From Inonotus obliquus (Eukaryota; Basidiomycota; Agaricomycetes; Hymenochaetales; Hymenochaetaceae): 64,000 bases of DNA. A program made the position numbers and the translations under genes. Within the stretch, counting starts at the first letter, position 1, and each line of letters opens with the position of its first letter. Below, one piece after another: positions 1-10,428 of the stretch. Under the pieces are notes generated by a model. That model was given only the letters and a program-made list of their open reading frames with translations. It was not told the origin of the DNA and did not search any database. The stretch lies in NCBI GenBank assembly GCA_032164295.1, contig JAJHTX010000003.1, positions 3,410,001-3,474,000 on the forward strand. The letters run 5' to 3'.

Positions 1-1367
1 ATAACGGCAGACAGAGACGAACACATTCGCGTTAGCTGGTACCCCGAAGCATATACCATTGAGAGCTACTGTCTCGGGCACAGAAAGTCGGCGCTTGCAA
101 CTTAATCGGATAAAATCACATTACTGAGTGCTAACTATACAGATTCGTTTCCGCCCTTCACATACCAACCTGGGACCCTTCGCTACTCATCTCGGGTGGC
201 GGCGATCCAGAACTCAGAATATGGAACTGGCTGGAAGGAAAACTCCTTTCTGAGGTACCAATATCAGACGTTGTTATGCCATTCGTGAAAGTGGTCCGCA
301 AGAAACCTGGGCGAGGGGAAGATGAAAGTGACGGTGAGGGGGAGGGAGGTGCTTCAAAGGGTGGTTCAAGGGGCAGACGACGAGGTAGGAAGAAGCGGAA
401 AGGGAAGGAAGAAGCCGAACATGACGAAGAGTCTGGCGGGGAATTGCAAGCTGTGAAAGACGACGCAAAAGACGATATGCAGATAGACGAACCGCCTGAA
501 GGACCTGAAGCTACGGAGAAGCCCGAATCAGGATTAACAACCAAACTCCCACCTTCTGAACCATCTCCCCTCCTAGCCATTCAAAAGATAGCAACGATCG
601 AATCAGGATCAAAGAAGTTCTTGATCTTCTCCGCTCACGGGTGAGCTAAAGGCGCTACTCTCCCTTTCTCCACCGACTAATTTTTTCCGCAGTGCAACCG
701 CATTATTCTATTGCAAGTTCCCGGAACTTACGAGTTCGCCTTCATCTCCGGTTCAAGTCCGATACGTCACCCTCGAGCAGCCCATTTTGGACTTCGCTCC
801 TTGGCCCAGCGAAGATGTAATATGGGTTTCTGTTGACGGCAATTGGTCAGATTCTACTTCGATAAATCAACGCGGAGCGAAGTTTGTGAAAACCATCATG
901 GTTGTTGATGATGAGGTGAGCAGATGTGCATTCTGCCTTTGTGAAGGGTCTTCTTGAACAACACCTCCGAAGCTCGTTCTGCGTGACGACGGCACGCACC
1001 AGAGCTTAGTAAATTCATTAAATTCAAACGGTCGAATTGAAGGTATGTCGCATCGTCCTTGCTGGATGAGCAATTGTTCATTGAAATGATAGCATTACCA
1101 GAATCGCTCAACAGCATCGATTTATACTCCGCACTTATTGTCCTCCCAAAGAACGTCGACGTTGAGCACAACGCCATGGATGACGAAGCTCTACTCTCCG
1201 AAGCTACTGCCAATAAACTCAGCGGAAAGGAATTGGGACGACTACAGACGAAGAGGGCAGTCCTTGCTTTGCAAACGGGACAATCAAGCAAACGGGAACA
1301 AAGCGATATATCTGAAGATAGAACTTTAAAAAGGCAAAAGAGTGGAAGTGAAGCTGAGGCCGCGTGA
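1..1367 (+). CDS. TRM82: tRNA m7G46 methyltransferase non-catalytic subunit Trm82/WDR4, 5' truncated by window edge
   Basis: WD-repeat partner of the catalytic subunit Trm8; together they make 7-methylguanosine at position 46 of tRNA. The window opens in frame inside a propeller blade ([15 protein letters not shown]), the hallmark Trm82 blade, followed by GHRKFVS and a [10 protein letters not shown] blade. Exons read as 1-86, 143-640, 693-915, 1003-1042 and 1102-1367; all joins keep frame, introns are 40-87 nt, and a gctaac branch point sits before 143. A lysine/arginine- and acid-rich linker (about 300-540) is typical of fungal Trm82. The C-terminus is acidic and lysine-rich and ends at 1367. 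The first intron donor (gtcggc) is weak. The N-terminal blades lie outside the window. Family assignment is firm; the first exon border is inferred from the frame. Confidence 0.85.
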
Positions 1368-1485
1368 ATGCATTGTACGCGTTTCTACATAACAGTGGTG
1401 CTTGAATGTATACTACACCTACTTGGTGACTCCTCGAACACCTTCCAAGCTAAATCATTATACAGGTGGCAACGATGCGACCTAC

Positions 1486-2880
1486 TTACCACCCTTTCCA
1501 TCCTCCATAAATAGGTGAATGATTAAAAATCACGTCGAGCGCTCCTGGATTTGGATTCGTATCCGCAATACGAACATCAGAATGCATCAAGAGTTCCTTC
1601 CAAATTGCCGGCCTCAAAACCGGTACACCGGCCGGACTGTGTCGTCCCTTTCCGGTGATGATCTGCGTGTGCTTCGCCCCTACCATTCTGCAATAGTCCA
1701 GGTGCAGTCGCGTAACCGCCGAGGCATCACTCACTGAAAGAAGGTGGAGATCCAGTCTGGCAAGGCCTGCAACTGTTTCTGTATCATACAGTGGATTCGT
1801 GTGTCCGAATGTCATGCGGAACGACGAATCTTTGCGTCTTCGGGATTCTTCCATGATCTTCATCCTGAGCATCAGATGTAGCGATTGAACAAGAAGAACT
1901 CCAGGAATCGCAACCTTGCACGTTGCGCATACCGACACCACCATTCGTGCCGAACTCCATGTCTTTCTCCGCCATCGACTCAACTGGCTCGTTGCATAGA
2001 CTGTCTGCTGGCTAATTGCTGTCACCGGCGTCACATGATGCATGGTGTGCAAAGTCCTGGTCAATCGTCGATAAAGTACGAGGATGCGGATGCGGGGAAA
2101 ACAATGAACCAGAAAGCAATGTAAAAGGCTTCGGAAAGTAGGAATCTTGCATGTTTCTCGCACCATCTATTGACAACGGAGAAAGGATATCTCCAGCGGA
2201 TGCGATAAGAGTGCGAAACCAAGCTTCGGTATTATCGTTTGTATTGATTGCGGGCACCAGTTAGCTCCGAACAGCTATGTCTTCCAACTCGAGGACCTAA
2301 GCCGTGACTACTGGCCGTACCACGAGGATGATCAAAGACCCCTGGTAATATTCATAAGGTAAGCTCCATTGATCGATCATGAAAACAGCGTTGACATACT
2401 TCGTCTACTTTGCCAGTTATCAAATTCGGCAAGGCGCTCCCTCGTGATTAACTTGCACACGCTCTGATGTTCGGGCGCCGAATGCTCCTCCAGTTCGGAG
2501 CCATATCCATTCGCGGTGTCGTTGGCACAGTCTGAGAATCCATCTTGGTCACTGTCTATTGCAGCTAAAAACCGGTCGATGATCGCAATGAAGGGATCCA
2601 AGTATGGTGCAACCCAAAGAAGAACTTCGCGGGCATTCATGCTGAGAATGAAAGCGAGGGAGGCCATAATAAGCTGATGAAGTACTAAACCAGGTATCGA
2701 GTGGCACAGAGACCAGAGTAAACAACTGATTGGCAAGGGTATTGTTAAATCATCTGTGAAAATGTAAAAACAGAGGTCTTGTGTCAGACTTTCCATCGGC
2801 GGGATGCTAGCTTCTGAATGAGTCAATGAGGGTGTTGTGGCAGAGGGGGAACTGATAGAGAAAACAAACAAAGCAAGCAA
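1486..2880 (-). CDS. Smr-domain protein, exon structure unresolved (possibly degenerate)
   Basis: The C-terminal part (about 1490-1800, minus strand) has the two Smr signatures: LDLHLLSVSDA (for the LDLHG motif) and TGKGRHSPAG (for TGxGxHS). Smr domains act as nucleic-acid endonucleases or binders. Upstream, 2880-2377 gives an open frame with hydrophobic stretches and an acidic tail, and 2257-2012 gives another open stretch. I could not join the three blocks with one convincing set of introns: the middle frame stops near 2012 and the Smr frame opens without a clear acceptor. It may be one multi-exon gene, two genes, or a decaying paralogue of the Smr gene immediately upstream (3208-4653). The glycine of the LDLHG motif is replaced by leucine. 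The ATG near 2790 is a possible start. Treat the coordinates as an envelope. Confidence 0.45.
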
Positions 2881-3207
2881 CTAGTCCGAATCGAAATTGG
2901 AACTGGACACGCCTCGAATGAGCTTCAACATGGTTATGATGATGATTCTACGAAAGGCGGGGTCATGAAGGACTAGGACTCTACTACATGATAATCCAAA
3001 GGGATGTCCTAGGATTAACTTGGATATGAAAGAACAAATGTAGTGCAGCAAAGCAATATGGCATGATGTGAGTAAACATTGGAAATGAAGTACCAAGCGT
3101 CCGTCGAAAATGTAAAGGATTTAGGTCGAGAATAGATGCATGACCAGATATCAACAAGAGCTGTGTCAATGTGGATGCGAGAAATCTGATGGTGGGGACC
3201 TTTGGAG

Positions 3208-4653
3208 TTATCCCGTAGCAATGAAATCCACGACAATGCAACCTTCATTTTTCTCGTGAACAGTAGCCGCAATCCCTGCGATTCCATCCAACATGGCCAT
3301 AATGGCAGGCTTTATCCTGGCACCGCCCTGTTGGCTATGTGATCCTCTTCCAACGATAAGCATTGTCTTATCCGTACCGGCACCACGGCAGTTGACCAAA
3401 TGGTTCTTAGAATATTCCAAAGCCTCTTCAACATGAAGACCATGTAGGTCGCATCGTGTTAATTGACGACCGGCTGCATTGTATCGTGGATTATTTGCGG
3501 CAAAAATTTCCGCTGCAGCAAGCGAATTATACTTCTTTATATTTTCATCATGGAGTTTCCCTTCATCGCTAAGCTGTGATAAGGAGCGATTATAGCAAAG
3601 TGCGGGCCTGTAATAAATGCGACTCACTCTTTTGGCGTCCGCTTTGCGACCTGACTTGTATGCCCGTTTGGAATTTTCATATGCTGCCTTGCGTAATTTA
3701 CCCTGTTCGACAGCCAAAGAACGATACCGCTTTCCAGGGGCATCAGGAGTAGGAGCAGGCGCAACCCTTGGTAGATCGTAAACATCATCGTGATCGGAGA
3801 AATCTTCCGGATGCTCCACGCGCAGGGTGCCTACTATTCTCTCTACACTTCTCTCAAGTATGAAGCGTAGATCATCTGCAGAAATGCATTTTCCACAGTC
3901 ATCCTCGATTGAGTGAGAAGGATGACCTTACACATGTAGGGTACGTCAATCGCTATTTGACACTCGTCGATGATGAAGTAAACCAGCGCACCATTGGGCC
4001 GATATGGACGCATGCCGTTTCTGCTTCCTGAAAGACTTGATATGCCTCGTTTCTTCCCCACTTCTTCCGAGCGGTCATCCGGATGGGGCAGAGAAGCAGG
4101 TTCATCATGAGTATCTAGAGAACACGAGAAGGTCAACAGGAAGCGCGTGGAGACAAGACGCATGTCCAAGACGAATGTGCCATTAAGACGTACCATGGAA
4201 GGGCAGAACTTGAGAAGAACGCTTTGCAGCCTCCGGACGGTCATAAATGTGGTGGGATGTCCCAGAGTAGTTCGGTTCAGTTAAAGACCTTGAGTGTAAG
4301 AGTCGTTCCGTTTCCCCATGGGTGCCAGAGCTATGTTTTGATCGAGTTCTTGAGCTCAAGGTTTTCGCGTGTTGGTGATGTTGGTGATGATGACGATGGT
4401 GCTGCTCGTGGTGTCCGTGCTCCCGGGTTTCAGAATGGCATTTTCCGTTGGAAGCTCGTAGTTCTGAATGCTCAGAAGCACCGTTATCGTCAGAAACATG
4501 GCTGGTCGGCGGAAGTTGCGCGTTCGATGATTCCCCAGGAGCTCGGTTGCGACCAATCCATCTCCAAGTTTGCCACGAACTAGCTATCAGGAGCGACGCA
4601 CCAGCCAGTGTCGCGAGCACGACAGCGCGCCTTTCCCACAGATCCATGGACAT
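3208..4653 (-). CDS. DUF1771-Smr domain protein with N-terminal membrane segment and His-rich linker
   Basis: The C-terminal ~200 residues match the DUF1771 + Smr architecture: a basic helical region (KLRKAAYENSKRAYKSGRKADAK) followed by CDLHGLHVEEALEY and LIVGRGSHSQQG. The N-terminus (MSMDLWERRAVVLATLAGAS) starts a hydrophobic, anchor-like helix, followed by a histidine-rich linker (about residues 78-95). Two introns join the blocks in frame: donor near 4199 (CATG|gtacgt) to acceptor near 4114, and a donor near 3934 (ATGT|gtaagg) to the acceptor at the cag before 3882. The joined protein is about 420 residues. Most fungal DUF1771-Smr proteins are shorter and I know of no common membrane anchor in them, so the 5' block could be a separate gene. 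It lies directly upstream of the second Smr gene in the same orientation, suggesting tandem duplication. Confidence 0.65.
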
Positions 4654-5665
4654 GGCAGGTCGAAGCGAGGAGGCTTGCGCAGTACATAGCGCAGCGGTGA
4701 GTGGCTATTCAATCAATCAAAGCTCTGACTCGGATCGACGCGGTCCTATTTCGAAAATGGAAGGTGATTTGCGTGTCTTTTTTAGTAAGCAATGGCGTCG
4801 ATCCCAGATATGAGAGGGCTACCCGACGCTTACTGCTATAAGAAGCATGCAAACCTTCCTAAAACGGGGTGCCAAAGACTTAATGTACCAAATATTAATG
4901 GTCTTAAACTCTTATTACATAATATTAGTACAGGAAAATACCGGTCCTTTAAACAGTACCGTACCTTTGAACACCATGACTTTTCTCACTCAATTCTTCA
5001 CTTATCATCTCAGAAACATGCATGAACCAAAGGATAGTATGTATCACTGAGTCTGCAAATTTACAAGAAATTTGAGCAAGCTGTTGAGTCTAGAAAAATT
5101 ATACAGTGCTGATATTTGGTGAAATTCACAGACCTGAGTTGAAACCAATTCCTTCTGCAATTTCCCCTGTTATTCAACTGTATATATAACCTAATAATCT
5201 AAAAGTATGCTACATAGTCTACTTTCACTCCAAGTTTCAGGGAGAAACTGCTGCTCAATCAATTAATATTGTAAGAAAATCTCAAGAGTGTGATAGTCAA
5301 AATGATCGGCGTGCTGACAAAATAAGGTATCTCGGCAATTCATTTACAACCGGAGTGTAATTGATATTGGCGTGACATTACGTCACAAGGTGTTCAAAGG
5401 AGTTGTTTTCCGTGACAGGGGCCCTTGTTTCTTTCCAGGTCCATATCTATTTTTCTAGCACACCTTCCGGCTTAGAGAAAAATCAGCATGTGTCTCCTAT
5501 AGTATACTCCATGAAAATGTATTTTAATTTCTGAAAAGTTGTGTGTGGAAAGATAGGGAGGCAAGTTTGTAATTGGTGTTTAAAGGAACAGTATTTTCCT
5601 GTATCAATATTTTTAGTCGCTCCCTTGCTAAGAGCACGTGTCATGACAACTCACCACTGCACATG
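4654..5665. other. AT-rich intergenic stretch, no gene seen
   Basis: No long open frame with coding character and no recognisable RNA gene. The part next to 4654 is the presumed promoter of the minus-strand Smr gene. The rest is AT-rich, like the mobile element that follows at 5666. Confidence 0.5.
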
Positions 5666-6676
5666 GTGACTGGCAATCCCCTATTGCCGCGCGTGCCATT
5701 TTTTTGAGTCGGAGTTACAAATCTTACTATATGGCTATGAAAGACCATCTGCGTTTACCGCCCCTCTGTCCTCACATCTACAACTCCCAAGCTAGCTTTT
5801 CTTTGACATTCGCTCATGTATATAGATGACATTGCCTCTCATGTCACAAAGATAGAAAGTATTCAATTTATTGCTGAGTTTGACCTGCATATATACTAGA
5901 TGCATGAATCCCTTGCTGCACAACCAACTATAAAGCCAATAATACAGACAATACAGAACATCTTTCTCTTATTTGTGTCCTTGATCTGAATGAGGTTGTT
6001 AATGTCATCTGTGACCATCAAGATTGTGCACATCCAGTTACCGCTGCTAATTCTATTGGACAATTACAGGCTCTCCAAATCAATGAGCAGCAATATTGAC
6101 TCAGTGCATGACTATATATCTTTATATATTGATGCAAAACACTCTCACATGTAATTAACGCCCTTATTGATAATTTTGTGATTTTTTGGCTTCAAGTCCT
6201 GGTCAGTTTGAGTGATCTGAAGTGAGTCGAGCACATTTCTGAAGCAGCACGTGATCTCTTTCTTCCTAATTAGGACAATTTACATCGGCCAAACTGAGCA
6301 GTACAAGTTGCTTTATTCAATGACCACTTGGAGAATCAACCAGCACAAAGCATGGTCATTATTTTCTCACTCAATTCTTCAATTCATATAGAAAAAATTT
6401 CGAATAAACTGTGTACTTCCTGAGATATTGGGTATAAATACCCTGTATCTCAGTGAGGTTTTGTAGAATCACAAAACAAGTCTATATGAATTACTCCAGT
6501 GATGCATTAAAATACATAAATGCATAAAAAATGGCTGTCTCTGCATTGTGAATGGAGGAAGACAGAGTTGAATGTGGGTCTCAAAAACCGGTAAACGCAT
6601 AGTGCTGCGTCGATCGCCGGCACAACGTGGCAGGTCCGTGGGAACGCATGGTGCACAACAGGGAATTGCCAGTCAC
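5666..6676. mobile_element. Non-autonomous TIR DNA element (~1.0 kb), possibly MULE-like
   Basis: The left end at 5666 (GTGACTGGCAATCCCC) is matched in inverted orientation at 6661-6676 (GGGAATTGCCAGTCAC), and the match continues inward for about 21 bp with two mismatches. Both ends are flanked by the same direct repeat CACTGCACATG (5655-5665 and 6677-6687), 11 bp, which fits the 9-11 bp target duplication of Mutator-like elements. No transposase frame exists inside and the interior is very AT-rich. The right subterminal part (about 6540-6650) resembles the subterminal part of the much larger foldback element ending at 53584. Superfamily is an inference from duplication length only. Confidence 0.5.
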
Positions 6677-6686
6677 CACTGCACAT

Positions 6687-7146
6687 GGCGGGCAAATCAG
6701 GATGGAGGTAAGGTCGGAATTTTAAATGTTTCTTTCGCTATCATTTTAAATGCGGTAAGCATATCAACCCATAAGATATTATAAATATAAACCACGTGTC
6801 GATATTTTAAATATCAATAAGGGTATTGATCAGATTGATATTTTAAATATCAGTTGGGTAGATATTCTGTACTAGCATATCTGCCTGAAAGGAATATAAA
6901 ATATCAATCTGATCGATACTCTTATTGGTATTTAAAATTCCTTTCAGGCAGATATGCTAGTACAGAATATCTACCCAACTGATATTTAAAATATCAATAT
7001 GATCGATACCCTTATCGATATTTAAAATATCGACACGTGGTTTATATTTATAATATCTTATGGGTCGATATGCTTACTGGCATTTAAAATGACGGTGAAA
7101 AAAACATTTAAAATTCCGACCTTGCCTCCATCCTGATTTGCCCGCC
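6687..7146. mobile_element. Foldback element: ~210-bp near-perfect inverted arms
   Basis: The left arm (6687-6895, from GGCGGGCAAATCAGG to CTGCCTGAAAGGAAT) is repeated in inverted orientation as the right arm (6937-7146), leaving a 41-bp loop. The arms contain repeated AT-rich palindromes of the type GATATTTTAAATATC. There is no coding capacity. This is a MITE or foldback element that could form a long hairpin in DNA or RNA. I see no clear target-site duplication; the left end abuts the direct repeat that borders the element at 5666-6676. The arms differ at only a few positions, so it is fairly young or kept similar by gene conversion. Confidence 0.8.
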
Positions 7147-8195
7147 GTGGCAATTCAAACGCACTTTCTCGTTACGTTGACTACCTTTGTACATGACATA
7201 CATTCCGTACTGAAAACACGCACAATGGGCCCCTCAGCCCTGGCTCGGAACTATTTCCTATATTATCCGGTTGAACAGTCGCTATGCATTGAAGTCAATT
7301 ACTCTGCTGTTTCAACCTCTGCTAAATTCATAGGGCAATTCTGCTGCTATCTGTGCTCCAGCCAGAGAGTCGGACGTGGTTCCGGGAACTTATGAAACTT
7401 CACGCTGTGGTTATTGATTCTGGGGCTAATTAGCGTGCGTGATCACATACACACTACCACTTCAAGTGGCTCACTGACAGAACTTGAGGTAAACGTGTAC
7501 ATTCAAGTTCATTTGCTGATTAGCGCTTGAACATCTACCATAGTTAGCAATCGCCTCCTTCATTTACTTTACACGCTCATGCACGGATGACCGTGGCAAT
7601 CGGACAAAGTAATAACCTGCGACGGAGAAGATTACCTCGAACACTTGGAAGCCTTTACCTTTCAAAGTTCGACCACAATACATTTGTGTGGGTGAAATTT
7701 CCTTCCGATCCTACACGGTGATAGGCGTCTGTAAATAGCGACGGGGAAATGGTTAACAAACAAACTGCCTTGTTTTAGCAGAGCCATCTATTTCACCTCT
7801 CGACAGCACATTTCGTGAGCACAGCAAGAACAACCACTGCTTCTATCTCCGCAACATCCGCAACATCAAGTAACCCACCGGTTTGAGCTATCAAGTCAGC
7901 AATGATCGGTTCTGGAGAAATCACGGTCCTCAAAGGAGAGGCGTGTTGTTGTGCAGGATTATCCTGCTTATCGGAACTCGCACTGAAACCACTGTGGGCG
8001 TCTTTTTGCGATTCCATTGATGCTCCACTATCAATCTCATACAGTCCATGCTTTATCTCTGGACAGGGGCCTTTGCATCCCACCCTAACTGCTATCAAAA
8101 CTGAAGCAAGGTCCTCCGTTGCTGCAACATTATAAAGGGAATGACCAATATGTTTCTTACCAGCTAAAAGCTTTCGTCCCTCAGTTCAACTCCAA
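7147..8195. other. Intergenic stretch upstream of the first DM9 gene, no supported gene
   Basis: The only notable open frame (7793-8098, minus) has no recognisable domain and sits where a promoter would be expected. The 150 bp before 8196 form the likely promoter and 5' UTR of the DM9 gene. Nothing else was recognised. Confidence 0.5.
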
Positions 8196-9611
8196 ATGTC
8201 GAGATTCGCTGACTTGATGAAGGCCGTCGCTGCCGTCCCTCATGTCGGGCAAATTCTGGCTGTGGCTATCACCATTGCAGTGGGGATCTACGAAGAGGTC
8301 AAGGTGAGTTATATTCCCGCACAGGACTATAAATAAATCGATCGGAGGACGTTTACATTGATATTCCCTAGAACCTTGATTCCAGATTTCAATCTGAAAA
8401 GGAACTTGGAGAACAATTGCACAATATCAAGGGGGACATACTGTCGTACAGCCGGAACCTGACGGTTAGTGACCCAGAACACATTAAAAGATTAGTGAAA
8501 GAGTCCAAGAAACTGGAAGAGTCAGTTTGAGGTTCTATCTTTTAGGTTTCAATCATAACTTACTCACTGTTCTCGACAGAGTTGTTCGAGAAATACAAAA
8601 GTACATGATAGACAGCGCTTGCGCGAGGCAACGTCATGAACGGAAATTCGGACCCGTCCTCGCCGATATGTACGACGCCGTTGTTGAAGTATCAAACGCC
8701 ACAATACTCGAAAGAAGGCTAAGGGAAGCGAAGGTGAAACTTATGGTACGTCTTCGACGCCTTAATCCATACTGTTCTTCTATTCACTGGTGACAGGAGG
8801 AACACAATTGGATCAAGATGTGCGGGAACAACAATGCCGAAGTAGCACCGCCGCCATATGGCGAGGAAGAAGGACATCTCTTTGAAGTCAGCGAATTTGG
8901 ACCAGTCAGATGGGTGAATGAGAAAGAAATAGACAATAATCCCAACATCATACAGAAGATGGTCGCTGTTTGCCACAAGGAAGCATCCGAAGATGGTGAT
9001 CTTTGGTATATCGCCCGTGTACCGTTCTTTGTGAGTATCTTGCGCTTCCTGGAATCCCGATGTTCTGCTTAGCTTGTTGTTTCACATCTATAGGGTGCCT
9101 ATTGTAAGTCTATAATTGGCCCGTAGTGTGAGTGTGGATGTCTGATTGATGATGTACAGTGCCAGGGAAATATAAACCAGGCATTGGTGCATACTTCGGC
9201 TACGGAGGTGAATCATTTGAGGCAGGCGACCGTAACTTCGACGTTCTCGTCGCAGAAACCGGAAGCGTGTCCTGGGTACACATGTCGGGTAAATTCTCCG
9301 AGAGACGTCTCTATCCATATCGTTCCGTCCAAGGCTGCCGTGATAGCGACTTTACCGAACTCGCGATCGCACGAGCATGGGCAAGAGAGCATATGAAAAT
9401 CGGGATACTCACTGGTACTCCATTAGCCGTTCAACCTGGGAAGGCAAGTCCGAATCTCGAGTGCGCGTATGTAATCGCTGGTAGAGAGGAAAAGAAGATA
9501 GAGGTACTCTTGATATCAATGCATCCACTTGCATCCCCAAACTGATCATTTTTCTCATAGAATTACGAAGTTCTCGTACATGCTCTAGACGAGAAATCGG
9601 CCTTTATGTGA
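8196..9611 (+). CDS. Helical N-terminal domain + DM9/DUF3421 protein, paralogue 1
   Basis: Seven exons read in frame: 8196-8303, 8372-8520, 8580-8745, 8797-9030, 9094-9103 (10 nt), 9160-9503 and 9561-9611, giving 353 aa. Residues 1-141 are helical and start with a hydrophobic segment (VPHVGQILAVAITIAVGIYE) followed by charged amphipathic helices. That layout recalls HeLo/MLKL-like four-helix domains of fungal NLRs and cell-death effectors; this is a resemblance, not proven homology. From about residue 177 to the end are DM9/DUF3421-type repeats: VRWVNEKE, LWYIARVPFF, LPGKYKPGIGAYFGYGG, FDVLVAETGSVSWVHMSGKF, ECAYVIAGREE and YEVLVHA. DM9 proteins of animals can bind mannose-type glycans. There is no signal peptide, so the protein is likely cytosolic. 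A paralogue with the same exon plan follows at 10429. Confidence 0.8.
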
Positions 9612-10428
9612 CACATATCGGTGCATTAGTGTTCATGACTGGTTTATGTTGACTGAAATTAACTCTGTATCATCGCCATACCTATTGTATGATAATGTCA
9701 CTAGCACTCTGGTCCACTGACATTCCGCTGAAGATATCAGTGGCTTAGGCACAAGGTCGAAGCAAATGATGCCGCCGACCGTCACACCTCGGGATAAGAA
9801 GGACGGGAACAAGTCCTCCCGACCGTGGTAGACTGACCGTGGAAGCTCAACAATAGTCGACACATTCAGGTGGTCAACTCATACTGAGTAGCCAAAATGA
9901 TGGTTTTCGAAATCAGAGACAAAGGGGTACCTTAAATTTTGTATTCTTGACTACGCATCCGTAGAAGGCATATCCTGAAAGATAGTCTTTCCCCTTCTCT
10001 TTGTCTGGAGGTGCGAAATACGTCGTCCAAAGATGCCTCAAGATTTCGGTAAGACTCGCGGTGGGACTTTCCCCAAGTCACATCTAGCAAGATTTCGGGT
10101 GGCGGTCATGAATGATCTCTAGCAAGTAGAGGACCGCGGGGATCGGAAACACACGAGAGAGCCACGCTCCGCAATATTATTGGCTTCCCTTCGGAGCTTG
10201 CTTTAATAACTGTCATACGAGCAAGTTTCATGAAAATTAATGAACCCCAACTACTGCTTCCGTGATTCAGAAGTGCTGATCTCCCGATAGGTGCCAGCGA
10301 ACTCGCTAATCTTTCGATCAAGGGCAATAGGGTATAATGTGGTTAATCGTATAAAGACATGGCTTGTAGAGAGCAATAAGCTTCACGTTTTCGGGAACTC
10401 TTCTCATTACTCATTAAACTCACGAATC
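9612..10428. other. Intergenic stretch between the DM9 paralogues
   Basis: No coding sequence recognised. It holds the 3' end of paralogue 1 and the promoter of paralogue 2; no obvious repeat or mobile-element end was seen. Confidence 0.5.

Noticed and set aside
7793..8098. Possible 101-codon gene on the minus strand
   Set aside because: No recognised domain, no splice support, and it overlaps the expected promoter of the first DM9 gene.
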